The notes beneath the pieces were generated by a model that did no database searches, was not told the DNA's origin, and worked only from the letters and a program-made list of their open reading frames with translations. The position numbers were made by a program, and so were the translations under genes. Shown piece by piece: positions 9,701 to 16,856 of a DNA stretch of 64,000 nt (within the stretch, counting starts at the first letter, position 1; each line of letters starts with the position of its first letter). Origin of the DNA: Microbaculum marinisediminis (GTDB lineage: Bacteria > Pseudomonadota > Alphaproteobacteria > Rhizobiales > Tepidamorphaceae); contig NZ_JALIDZ010000004.1 in assembly GCF_025397915.1 (NCBI RefSeq), forward strand, positions 1-64,000, written 5' to 3'.

Positions 9701-9942
9701 GGCCGGATACGCGGCAGCAGCAGCGCACCGCCATCGGCACGCTCGGCCAGGATCTCGGCGAGCACGCGGCAGGCACGCCGGGTCGGCAGCAGGACGAGAT
9801 AGTCGGAAAGAGGCCAGGGCGACCCGTCGGGACGCGGGGGGACCAGGGTGCCCATCTCCAGAGCCTCGGCGAGGCGGGACAGGAACGGCGCGGATGGCGG
9901 CACCGTCCAAAGCCGCGGACCTCCCGGCCCCGGCGCCGTCAT
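6796..9942 (-). CDS. addB: double-strand break repair protein AddB
   Basis: Protein of 1048 aa, the second subunit of AddAB. The N-terminal helicase-like half (YLVLLPTRRACRVLAEILAER near residue 47) lacks an intact Walker A, as I recall for the alphaproteobacterial AddB family. The C-terminal part carries the RecB/AddB nuclease signature LSVTEIETLIRDPYAVYARRVL. It ends with the catalytic segment LRIVDYKTGTAPSDKQ, where Asp and Lys of DYK bind metal. The start ATG has AGGG about 8 nt upstream. It lies 37 nt after the MurU-like gene and 4 nt before addA. An odd detail is a Gly/Ala/Thr-rich hexapeptide-like repeat (about TPDGATPGGATPDGATLSG) near residues 560-580, encoded around 8215-8270, where short DNA direct repeats are visible. 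Confidence 0.94.
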   Translation of the reverse strand: MTAPGPGGPRLWTVPPSAPFLSRLAEALEMGTLVPPRPDGSPWPLSDYLVLLPTRRACRVLAEILAERADGGALLLPRIRPIGDIDEVELALAGVGVLGDAAAALTIPPAIGPLRRHVLLTELVLGWGRTVAQTLMVPGRDEPVAIPVVPGDAAFLARDLATLIDDFETEGRSFAGLGGLVPEDHAEYWRLTVEFLRIATELWPAILASENRVDPAARRNALLEAESRRLDAAPPRSPIIAAGSTGTIPATAGLLAAIARSPHGAVVLPGLDLDIDAESWEAIDADQTPQPGHPQYGLKRLLGRMGAVRGGVDRLVEPARPARERIVAETFRPVATTDRWAGLAERIDAADFDDAVAGVTVLEAANEQEAALSIALMMREAVETPGRTAALVTPDRTLARRVSGELARWTIPVEDSAGVPLSETPAGTVYRLIADSAALRLAPVSLVALIQHPLARFGLEADAARRAARVLELAVLRGPRPASGGQGLVRAVRHAHTHRAEGYRHPSVRRLDEGDWQGAIDLADRIAAVLAPLEDIARRGECPLADLAAAHRTALAGVVATPDGATPGGATPDGATLSGATLVGEDGEALGRFLADLDDAAPGGLSARLDQYPALLRALMSGIPVRRRAPGHPRLSILGPLEARMISADLVILGGLEEGVWPADTRADPFLNRPMRRDVGLEAPERFIGLAAHDVAQAMCAPEIVLARSTKLGGAPAVASRWLQRFRAVIGDARYTALVARGERYLGIARAVDLAGALAPLGEPTPRPPVEARPGRLSVTEIETLIRDPYAVYARRVLRLEPLGELDEAPDARERGNIIHDALAGYVQASDAGEPADLVAIGATLFETLDDFPEVRAFWWPRFLRVAEWFVARDAEDRAGLKQRLVEQKGELKLQIAGREVTLSGRADRFDVTDRGLRIVDYKTGTAPSDKQVLSGLSPQLPLEAAMAMNGGFGPDLARLSPVELAYVELKGSRVPGAVKTVVPKDTTVADFAAGTLASLTGLLARFADPDQAYFVKPRAQFAGRFTDYDHLSRWPEWGRLGGDGGGD

Positions 9943-9979
9943 CGGTTCGCCCTGTCTGGGATGTCCGCCATCCCGGGCC

Positions 9980-10744
9980 TCACATGGCGCTTTCGAGAAT
10001 CATCCGCTCCGCCTCGCCGATCGCCTGCGGCGTGCCGACATGCATCCATAGGCCGTCGAGCCTCAGACCGTACAGCCTTTCGGCCTCGATCGCCCGGTCG
10101 AACAGCATGTTGAGCGAGAACGGCCCCTCGGGCGCGCCGTCGAACAGCTTCGGCGACAGGATCCCGCAGCCGGTGTAGACGAAGGGCGCGGTGATGCGCT
10201 CGGGGCGGCGGCTGAGGCGGCCTTCGGCGTCGAGCAGGAAGTCGCCGTTGCCGAAATAGCCGGAGGTGGCGACCACCGAGGCGACGACCAGCAGCGCATC
10301 CATGCGGCTTTCGTCCCAGGCTTCGGCCAGCCGCGCGAGCAGCGGCCGGGTGCCGTCGATCCACAGCGAATCCGTGTTGAGCAGGAAGAACGGCTTGTCA
10401 CCGAGCTTCGGCATCGCATGGACGATGCCGCCGCCGGTCTCCAGCAGCAGCGCGCGCTCGTCGGAAAACTCGACGCGCGGATGCCGGCGATCCTTCAGAT
10501 GCGCCTCGATCTGGCCGGCGAGGTAGTGGACGTTGACGACGGCGCGGTCGACGCCGGCCTCGGCGAGGCGGTCGAGCACGTGATCGATCAGCGGACGGCC
10601 GGCGACCTCGACCAGCGGCTTCGGCTTCGTCTCGGTGAGCGGACGCATGCGCGTCCCCAGCCCCGCGGCAAGCACCATCGCCGTATCGGGGCCCCTATCA
10701 GGCACCGTCCCGGGACGGTGTGTCCCGCTACCATTCATCGCCAT
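9980..10744 (-). CDS. murU: MurU-like nucleotidyltransferase
   Basis: Sugar-phosphate nucleotidyltransferase of 254 aa. The N-terminal signature AMVLAAGLGTRMRPLTETKPKPLVEVAGRPL and the metal-site region LLNTDSLW match the RmlA-like fold. In Pseudomonas, MurU converts N-acetylmuramate alpha-1-phosphate to UDP-MurNAc in a peptidoglycan-recycling shortcut that bypasses fosfomycin-sensitive MurA. The assignment rests on family resemblance plus the position 5 nt after an AmgK-like kinase domain, which would supply the substrate. By sequence alone it could act on another sugar-1-phosphate. A second ATG lies 6 nt further in. Confidence 0.85.
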   Translation of the reverse strand: MAMNGSGTHRPGTVPDRGPDTAMVLAAGLGTRMRPLTETKPKPLVEVAGRPLIDHVLDRLAEAGVDRAVVNVHYLAGQIEAHLKDRRHPRVEFSDERALLLETGGGIVHAMPKLGDKPFFLLNTDSLWIDGTRPLLARLAEAWDESRMDALLVVASVVATSGYFGNGDFLLDAEGRLSRRPERITAPFVYTGCGILSPKLFDGAPEGPFSLNMLFDRAIEAERLYGLRLDGLWMHVGTPQAIGEAERMILESAM

Positions 10745-10749
10745 GTCGT

Positions 10750-12309
10750 TCAGACCGCCACCCGTTTGCGCCGTTCAGCCGGAAGATGGGTGTCGTACCA
10801 GAGCTTGAGCCCGGCGAGAACCGGGTGGGAGAGCGCATGGTCGAGATAACCGGAAACGCGCGGAATGTGGCGCAGGTATCCCGGCTTGCCGTCGCGCAGG
10901 GCCAGACGCGCGAAGATGCCTAGGATCTTCGTGCTGCGCTGGGCGGCGAGGATGGCGAATTCGCAGGCGAAGCCCTCCGCGTCGAAATCCGGATCGGCGA
11001 TCTGCCGCTCGGCGACATAGCGGGCGTAGAGCTCCCGCCACATCCGATCGTCGATATCGACGCGGGCGTCGAACACCAGCGAGGCGACATCGTAGGCCGC
11101 CGGCCCCAACACCGCGTCCTGCATGTCGATGATGCCGACCCGCGCGATGCCTTCGCGCCGGGGCAGCCACAGCAGGTTCGGCGAATGATAGTCGCGCAGG
11201 ACCCAGGTGTGGCCGCGGGCCGGATCGGCGATCTCGAACAACAGATCGTCCCAGAGCGCGCGAAATGCGTCGACCGCCTCGCCCGGCAGCGGCGCGCCGG
11301 TCACGAGCGGCACGAGCCATTCGACCAGCAGTGCGATCTCGATCAGGAACGCCTCGTGGTCGTATCGCGGCAGGTGATGGACGACGCCGGGAGAGGCCTC
11401 GATCTCATCGGGCAGGTCGATGCCGTGCAGCGCCGCGAGGACGTCGATCGCCGCGCAGTAGCGGCTCATGATCGGCTTGCCGTCGGCATCGAGCACGCCC
11501 TGGCGGCCGAGATCCTCGGTGACGAGGACGCCGGCATCGAGATCCGCCGCATAGATCTCCGGGGCCGAGAAACCGTAGTGCCTCAGGCCGCGCGCCATCG
11601 CCACGAAGGGCGTCACCGTCTCCGCCAGATGGGCGACACGGCTGTAGACGACGGTGCCGGTGCCCGGATCGGGCATCGCCGGGGAATCCATCAGGATCGC
11701 CGCCTTGCCGTCGCTGGAAAGGCATTCGTAGCGCCGCGTCGAGGCGTCGCCCAGCAGGAAGCGCCTGTGCCAGTCGCCAAAGCCCAGACGCCGAAGCGCG
11801 TCGCGCACCTGGACGAGACGGTCGAGGCGGCCAGCCCAGCTTCCCGTCCCGATCAGACGCGCCGTGCGGGCCTCGGGGGCATCGGGATCGACGGACAGAT
11901 GGATCTCGAGGCGGTCTAAATCGAACAGGCCGCCGGCCCGTTCCGGCCACTCGACCAGCACCAGGCCGTCGCGCGAGAACTCCTCGAGGCCGAGTTCGTC
12001 GATCTCGGCGGGGTCGGCGATGCGGTAGAGATCGACATGGGCGATGCGCAGCCGTCCGGCGTCGTAGGTCTGCACGAGCGTGAAGGTCGGGCTCGGGACC
12101 TCAAGCGCCGCATCTTCGGCCACGGAGCGAACCAGCGCGCGGGCGAACGCGGTCTTGCCGGCGCCGAGGTCGCCGGCCAGCAGGATCACGTCGCCGGCCC
12201 TGGCGGAGGCGCCGACGGCTTCGGCGAGGCGCGCCGTGGCGGCCTCGTCGGCAAGCGCGATCACGGCGTTCGCCGTCCGGGGCGGATGATCCTGATCGGT
12301 GGACGACAC
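10750..12309 (-). CDS. tsaE: fusion: TsaE tRNA t6A ATPase + AmgK-like sugar kinase
   Basis: Protein of 519 aa with two domains. Residues ~15-155 are TsaE, the ATPase of the t6A37 tRNA-modification complex: Walker A GDLGAGKTAFARAL, then VPSPTFTLVQTY, HVDLYRI and LVLVEWPERAG. Residues ~165-519 are an aminoglycoside-phosphotransferase-fold kinase. It has a nucleotide-binding start (RFLLGDASTRRYECL), a catalytic loop LRDYHSPNLLW in place of HGDxHxxN, and a metal-binding GIIDMQDA. The kinase half resembles AmgK, which phosphorylates N-acetylmuramate or GlcNAc at the anomeric carbon, and a MurU-like partner follows directly. The fusion is seen in one uninterrupted frame. Such fusions occur in other alphaproteobacteria, so it is likely genuine rather than an assembly error. 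Confidence 0.9.
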   Translation of the reverse strand: MSSTDQDHPPRTANAVIALADEAATARLAEAVGASARAGDVILLAGDLGAGKTAFARALVRSVAEDAALEVPSPTFTLVQTYDAGRLRIAHVDLYRIADPAEIDELGLEEFSRDGLVLVEWPERAGGLFDLDRLEIHLSVDPDAPEARTARLIGTGSWAGRLDRLVQVRDALRRLGFGDWHRRFLLGDASTRRYECLSSDGKAAILMDSPAMPDPGTGTVVYSRVAHLAETVTPFVAMARGLRHYGFSAPEIYAADLDAGVLVTEDLGRQGVLDADGKPIMSRYCAAIDVLAALHGIDLPDEIEASPGVVHHLPRYDHEAFLIEIALLVEWLVPLVTGAPLPGEAVDAFRALWDDLLFEIADPARGHTWVLRDYHSPNLLWLPRREGIARVGIIDMQDAVLGPAAYDVASLVFDARVDIDDRMWRELYARYVAERQIADPDFDAEGFACEFAILAAQRSTKILGIFARLALRDGKPGYLRHIPRVSGYLDHALSHPVLAGLKLWYDTHLPAERRKRVAV

Positions 12310-12323
12310 GAAACGGGGCCCGC

Positions 12324-15005
12324 TCAGCGCCGTTCCTGGCGCTCGCTGCGCCCGGTGCGCGCATCCGCGCCGGCAATCGTCATACCGGTCTGCGGCGCCC
12401 GATCGAAGGTGTGGACTTCAGCCTCGAACGCCTCCTCGTCGTCATGCGACATCGCGCGTTCGGGCTGGCGCGCCGGGAAGGTGCAGGTGACCACGGTCCC
12501 CTGTCCCGGGCGGGTCTCCAGGTCGACCGAGCCGCCGTGCAGCTCGACGAAGCTCTTGACGATCGACAGCCCGAGCCCGGCGCCGCGATGGCGGGTGCCG
12601 AGCGAATGGCTCTCGAAGCGCTCGAAAACGGTGCGGCGGACCTCGTCGGGTATGCCCGGCCCCGTGTCCGACACGGCGAACACGATGTGATAGCCACCAT
12701 TGCGCCGGCAAGTGATCCGCACCGACTGGCCGGGGTCGGAGAAACCGACCGCGTTGGACAGAAGGTTGAACAGGATCTGGCGGATGCGCTTCTCGTCGGC
12801 CTCGAAACTGCCGATGTCCTCGGGCACGTCGATATCCAGCGCGATCTCGGATTCCTTGAGCCGGTCCTGCAGGCCGTCGGTGACGGCCTCGACGGCGGCG
12901 CGGATATCGACGTCGCCGATATCGAGCTCCATGACGCCGGCGTCGATCGTGGCCAGGTCGAGAATGTCGTTGATGATCGCCAGCAGCGCGCTCGACGACG
13001 ACAGGATGTATCCGGAATATTCGCGCTGGCGCTCGCTCAGCGCCCCGGGCTCGCCGTCGCTCATCAGCTGGGCGAAGCCGATGATGTTGGTGAGCGGCGC
13101 CCTGAGCTCGTAGGACACCTTGTGCACGAACTCGTTCTTGATCCGCGCCGCCGTCATCAGCGCCTCGTTGCGGTCGCGCAGGGCGCGCTCGATGCGGGCG
13201 GAATCGCTGACATCGGTGAACACGACGAGCGTCGCCCCGTCGGGCAGCGGCACGGCGCGCAGGTCGACGATCGAGCGGTCGGGACGCTCCATCCGCACCG
13301 ACACGGATTCGCGCGAATCGAGCAGGCCGGTGACGACCGCCCGCAGGGAGGCCCACACGGTGTCGTCATCGTAGAGGTCGCGACACCAGCCGATGACCGC
13401 CTCAACATGTGGCTCGCCATCGAGGTCGTCGCCGGAGAGGCTCCAGATCGTCGCGAAGGCCGGGTTATGCAGTTTCAGCCGCCCGTCGGTGCCGAACACG
13501 GCGATGCCTTCATCGAGGCTATCGATGGTCTCGCGCTGAACCTGGGTGAGCGCCACGAATCGGCTTTCCAGGTCGATCGACGCGGTGACGTCCTCGAACA
13601 GCGCCGAGACGGCCCCGTCGCCCTGGCGCGCCAGCACGACGCGGAAGGCGCGCCCGTCGGGCAGATGCCAGAGCGTCTGACGCATCGGCTCGCCGCCGTC
13701 GGCGCCGCGATCCGAGCCGAAGATGGCAAGCTGGTCGTCGCGCCAGCGGCGATACTCGCCGGGCTCCTGGATGCGGCCGGCGGCGCGCAGCCGGTCGAGG
13801 ATCTCGTCGAAGCCGGGACGGCTGTCGAGGAACGGCTCGTCGAGAGCCCAGAGCTGGCGGAACGAGCGGTTGTTGAAGACGAGGCGGCGGTCGGCGCCGA
13901 ACACGGCGACGGCGGTGGAGACCTGGTCGAGCGTGCGCGCGTGGATGGAATCGCGCGTGCCGAGCTGATGGCGCAACCGGTCGAGCTCGTTCACGTCGAC
14001 GGCGATGCCGGCATTGAAGCGCTCGGCCCGGACGTCCCAGACTTCGTGCACCCGGTCGCCGCCGCGGACCGACACCGGCACCTGCCGGTGCGCGATGCCG
14101 CCAGCCTTGCGGGTTTCCTCGACCTGGGCGCGCGCCGCGTCGTCGAGAAGCGGCGTATCCGCCTCGATCGCCGCCTTCAGGTCGCCGGCGCCGACGGCGC
14201 GGGCATAGGCGTCGTTGGCCCAGACGAGCTTGCCGCCGGCATCCCTGAGCCAGGCCGGCATGGGAACGACGTTCATCAGCGCATGCAGGCCCTCGACGTC
14301 GCGGCTGAGCCGCTTGAGCCGGTCGTGGATCCCGGCGAGCTCGCGGCGCTGGCCGGCGAGATCGCGCATGCGCAACACGGCGCGGCCGCCGACGGAGCGG
14401 CCGTCCGCCTCGACGTGGCCGGGCTCCGCATCGCCGCGCGCGCGGGTGCGCAGCATGACGTTGAAGCTCTCGCCGCGCGCGCGCAGGCCGGTCACGAGGC
14501 GCTCGAGCTCGAACGCGGAATCCGCGTCGAGCCATTTTCCGAAGGCGAGGACGTCGCCGCGCCGGGCCGGCAGGACCCGGGACGGACCGGGATCGCACTT
14601 GATCTCCGGCGCCTCGTCCGCCGGTGGCCAGACCACGAGCACGTTCTGGTCGACGGCCAAGAGGCCCTCGGCCCGTTCCACCCGCGCGCTCAGCTCGCCG
14701 ATCTGCTCGCGGGCACCGCGCTCGACCGCCTGAAGCCGCGCACGCGTGCGCACGAACAGGACCGCCGCCAGAACCGCAAAGAACAGAATGCCGAGAAACA
14801 GGCTGAGAGCGGCCAGCGTCTCCTGTGGAATGCTGGCGGCGGAATCGACCACGCGGCCGCGAAGGGAGGTGACCGCTTCGGCGATCTCGGTCCGCGCCGA
14901 CGCGCCGGACTGTGCCAAGGCCGGCATTGGACTCAGCCAGGCGAGACACAAGGCGAGCGTCGGAGCGACGCCACCGTCGCCCATCTGCCGCCGCTTTGGT
15001 CTCAT
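12324..15005 (-). CDS. divL: DivL-like PAS sensor protein with Tyr in place of the H-box His
   Basis: Protein of 893 aa. A hydrophobic N terminus (residues ~14-32) and a second membrane segment (~64-88) precede a coiled region. Three or more PAS-like segments follow (around residues 235, 350 and 490, each with an N-W/F-A-type core). The dimerisation helix reads KVSYELRAPLTNIIGF, so the usual phosphoacceptor His is Tyr632. A full HATPase domain follows (NLLSNAVGFS, DTGPGIPDE, GAGLGLSIVKSFVELHGG). Caulobacter DivL, a PAS-rich protein that relays DivK state to CckA and thus CtrA, has the same Tyr substitution. I infer a DivL orthologue, not a conventional kinase. The start has GAGGGA 8 nt upstream. 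It is 14 nt before the TsaE fusion gene, so probably operonic with it. Confidence 0.78.
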   Translation of the reverse strand: MRPKRRQMGDGGVAPTLALCLAWLSPMPALAQSGASARTEIAEAVTSLRGRVVDSAASIPQETLAALSLFLGILFFAVLAAVLFVRTRARLQAVERGAREQIGELSARVERAEGLLAVDQNVLVVWPPADEAPEIKCDPGPSRVLPARRGDVLAFGKWLDADSAFELERLVTGLRARGESFNVMLRTRARGDAEPGHVEADGRSVGGRAVLRMRDLAGQRRELAGIHDRLKRLSRDVEGLHALMNVVPMPAWLRDAGGKLVWANDAYARAVGAGDLKAAIEADTPLLDDAARAQVEETRKAGGIAHRQVPVSVRGGDRVHEVWDVRAERFNAGIAVDVNELDRLRHQLGTRDSIHARTLDQVSTAVAVFGADRRLVFNNRSFRQLWALDEPFLDSRPGFDEILDRLRAAGRIQEPGEYRRWRDDQLAIFGSDRGADGGEPMRQTLWHLPDGRAFRVVLARQGDGAVSALFEDVTASIDLESRFVALTQVQRETIDSLDEGIAVFGTDGRLKLHNPAFATIWSLSGDDLDGEPHVEAVIGWCRDLYDDDTVWASLRAVVTGLLDSRESVSVRMERPDRSIVDLRAVPLPDGATLVVFTDVSDSARIERALRDRNEALMTAARIKNEFVHKVSYELRAPLTNIIGFAQLMSDGEPGALSERQREYSGYILSSSSALLAIINDILDLATIDAGVMELDIGDVDIRAAVEAVTDGLQDRLKESEIALDIDVPEDIGSFEADEKRIRQILFNLLSNAVGFSDPGQSVRITCRRNGGYHIVFAVSDTGPGIPDEVRRTVFERFESHSLGTRHRGAGLGLSIVKSFVELHGGSVDLETRPGQGTVVTCTFPARQPERAMSHDDEEAFEAEVHTFDRAPQTGMTIAGADARTGRSERQERR

Positions 15006-15179
15006 TCCGCCCGTCCCTCAATCCGCGCCCAACGGAGTTGTGCAGCCGTCCGCCGGAACGTCAGCCCCCTCACCGCGAACGAATCAGTCCGCCGTTAATC
15101 TAAAGGGACGGACGAAGCCTGTCATGGTGGCAAGCGGGTCGTATGGCGCCGCCTACCGGCCGGCGGGATATTAATCTGG

Positions 15180-15239
15180 TTAAGCTCTTAACGGCGCAAT
15201 TAAGCGAAACCGTGCAATTTTAAGCGAATTGTTCGCGTT
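15180..15239. promoter_or_regulatory. three TTAAGC direct repeats at 20-bp spacing, upstream of the divL-like gene
   Basis: TTAAGC occurs at 15180, 15200 and 15220, exactly 20 bp apart; the second and third share TTAAGCGAA. The tract is strikingly AT-rich for this DNA and has five TTAA in 53 bp. It lies between the HPr stop and the divL-like start (both minus strand), so it most likely belongs to the divL-like promoter. Two helical turns of spacing put all sites on one DNA face. The factor is unknown; the spacing does not match the CtrA N7 rule. Confidence 0.5.
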
Positions 15240-15293
15240 TTTGGCCGCCAAAGAGCGCCGGCTAACCGTCCGGCCCGCCATCGCGGGGCGGGA

Positions 15294-15605
15294 TCAACTC
15301 TCGTGGAAACCCGCTTCGACGAGCGCGGCGAGTTCGTCGAGGGCCTTTTCGGCCTGCGGCCCGGTCGCCGCGATCTCGATCTCGCAGCCCGGCGACGCCC
15401 CCAGGACCAGCAAACCCATGATGGATGTGCCGGCAACCGTCTGGTCATCGCGGGACACCGTGACTTCGGCGTCGAAGGCGCCTGCGAGCTTGACGAACTT
15501 GGCGGACGCGCGGGCGTGAAGGCCGCGCTGATTGCAGATCCTGACGATCCGGCGCAGACGGTCGTCGCTATCGGCGCCGGCGGCGCTGTTGTCGAGATCG
15601 GTCAT
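15294..15605 (-). CDS. ptsH: HPr family phosphocarrier protein (regulatory PTS)
   Basis: Small phosphocarrier of 103 aa. The active-site region CNQRGLHARASAKFVK gives phosphorylatable His30. The serine-site region GTSIMGLLVLGA gives Ser61, equivalent to Ser46 of Gram-positive HPr and target of HPr kinase. A ~18-residue acidic N-terminal extension precedes the domain. In Rhizobiales this HPr works with a mannose-type EIIA and HprK in a regulatory phosphotransfer system without sugar permeases. All three are encoded here in order, and it follows the EIIA gene by 12 nt. Confidence 0.94.
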   Translation of the reverse strand: MTDLDNSAAGADSDDRLRRIVRICNQRGLHARASAKFVKLAGAFDAEVTVSRDDQTVAGTSIMGLLVLGASPGCEIEIAATGPQAEKALDELAALVEAGFHES

Positions 15606-15617
15606 GCCACCTGCCGC

Positions 15618-16025
15618 CTACTTGCCGTTGCCCGAAAGGACCTCGCTGGCGACGCTGATGTATTTCCGGCCCGCGTCGCGGGCCATGGCGCCAGCGTCGG
15701 CGAGCGCGGTGTCTCCGCGAATGCTGGCGAGCTTGATCAGCATCGGCAGGTTGACGCCGGCGACGACCTCGACCCGCGCACTTTCCATCACCGAGATGGC
15801 CAGATTGGACGGCGTTCCGCCGAACATGTCGGTGAGTATGATCACGCCGGCGCCGTCGTCGACCCGGGACACGGCGGCGAGAATATCGTTGCGCCGGCGT
15901 TCCATGTCGTCGTCGGGACCGATCGATATGGTTTCAAAGTGGTCCTGGGGACCGACAACGTGCTCGAGGGCTGCTCTAAATTCCGCAGCGAGGCGGCCGT
16001 GGGTGACGACGACGAGACCGATCAT
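15618..16025 (-). CDS. mannose-family PTS EIIA protein
   Basis: Protein of 135 aa with the EIIA-Man fold. The phosphorylation site is the N-terminal VVVTHG (His9), and ILTDMFGGTPSN forms the conserved active-site loop. It has no EIIB domain and no IIC/IID permease nearby. This fits a signalling role, as in rhizobial and Brucella systems where EIIA and HprK connect carbon/nitrogen status to the ChvGI two-component system. A 228-nt gap separates it from hprK, with a set of 14-bp-spaced repeats, so it may have an additional promoter. Confidence 0.93.
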   Translation of the reverse strand: MIGLVVVTHGRLAAEFRAALEHVVGPQDHFETISIGPDDDMERRRNDILAAVSRVDDGAGVIILTDMFGGTPSNLAISVMESARVEVVAGVNLPMLIKLASIRGDTALADAGAMARDAGRKYISVASEVLSGNGK

Positions 16026-16146
16026 CTTCTGCCGATCATGTTCCTGAGTGCGTGTTTTCCCGTGTGATCGTTCTTGCCAGTCCCCGGACGCGCCACTCTT
16101 GCGAGGCGGCCTAGCCGGAGGCGGTTTATCCTGTCACACGTTCTTC

Positions 16147-16181
16147 GCGTTCCGTAATTCGCGTTCCATTCCACGCGTTCC
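16147..16181. repeat. three GCGTTCC direct repeats at 14-bp spacing
   Basis: GCGTTCC begins at 16147, 16161 and 16175, an exact 14-bp period, inside the 228-nt gap between hprK and the EIIA gene (both minus strand). On the coding strand the unit is GGAACGC. It lies about 120-155 bp before the EIIA start and may be an operator array or a short tandem duplication. Confidence 0.45.
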
Positions 16182-16253
16182 ACCGGGCCCGCGCGTCACA
16201 AGGGCCGACCGGCCGCTGCGCCGGCGCATCTTGAACCGGTCCGCAGCCGGGTT

Positions 16254-16856
16254 TCAAGCCCGAATGCGCGGGGTTGGTCCCGTCTCCGGATCGTCGCCCA
16301 AATCGTTAGACGGACCGCCCCCCCGGCGGTCCGTCGAATTCGCGCTCCGATTTCCCGTCCGAATCCCGTTCCAGGTGCCGGCGGCGATCCGTTCCAGCAC
16401 GGCCAGCACCCTGCCGGTCGCGGCCGCATCGCCCGCCGGCACGGCGATGCGCGGCAGCGCGACTCCGGCGATCGCGACCGTCGCCTCGGCGGGACCGGGC
16501 AACCGTTCGACGCGATCGGGCGCGACCATGTCGACGACGAGGCGCACGACCGCGCGCGGCTCGTGCGGACCGGGGAGGATCCCGACGCCGCGCATTTCCA
16601 TCAGGCCGCGGATCGGCTCCGGCGCGATCGCCACGAGGCGGTCGCCGCGGGCAACCACGGACACGGCATCGTCGGCGACGAGGCGAACGGGCAGGCGCGT
16701 CCCGTCGCGGGCGAGAAGGGCGGCGGCGAGGGCGGACTTGCCGCTGCCGGGCGCGCCGCGGATCAGCACCGCGCCGGCGCCGATCAGCACGCAGGTCGCC
16801 TGGACGAGCGGCAGGGGCCGCCGGTCGGGGGGGCGGTCGTCCGTGGAGCGGGTCAT
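16254..16856 (-). CDS. hprK: HPr kinase/phosphorylase, short alphaproteobacterial type
   Basis: Protein of 200 aa equivalent to the C-terminal catalytic domain of Gram-positive HprK; the N-terminal domain is absent, as is usual in Rhizobiales. Walker A is GAPGSGKS (residues 34-41), VADDAVSV carries the second acidic site, and IRGLMEMRGVGIL is the HprK signature. The last ~45 residues after VLERIAAGTW are Arg/Gly/Asn-rich and unlike the domain, perhaps a drifted tail. The ATG overlaps the chvG stop (ATGA), so translation is coupled to the sensor kinase. In cell physiology it phosphorylates or dephosphorylates HPr on serine. Confidence 0.9.
   Translation of the reverse strand: MTRSTDDRPPDRRPLPLVQATCVLIGAGAVLIRGAPGSGKSALAAALLARDGTRLPVRLVADDAVSVVARGDRLVAIAPEPIRGLMEMRGVGILPGPHEPRAVVRLVVDMVAPDRVERLPGPAEATVAIAGVALPRIAVPAGDAAATGRVLAVLERIAAGTWNGIRTGNRSANSTDRRGGGPSNDLGDDPETGPTPRIRA

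Noticed and set aside
3378-10113. Two plus-strand open frames of more than 1100 codons opposite addA and addB
   Set aside because: They mirror the coding sequences of addA and addB, have biased Arg/Gly/Ala/Gln composition, and lack a ribosome site or recognisable motif.
12411-15098. An 895-codon plus-strand frame opposite the divL-like gene
   Set aside because: It is an antisense shadow of the PAS/ATPase gene with no domain of its own.
15171-15223. Possible CtrA boxes among the clustered TTAA sequences
   Set aside because: The TTAA cores are 8, 9, 12 and 20 bp apart; none has the 11-bp periodicity (N7) of the CtrA consensus. The 20-bp direct repeat explains the pattern better.
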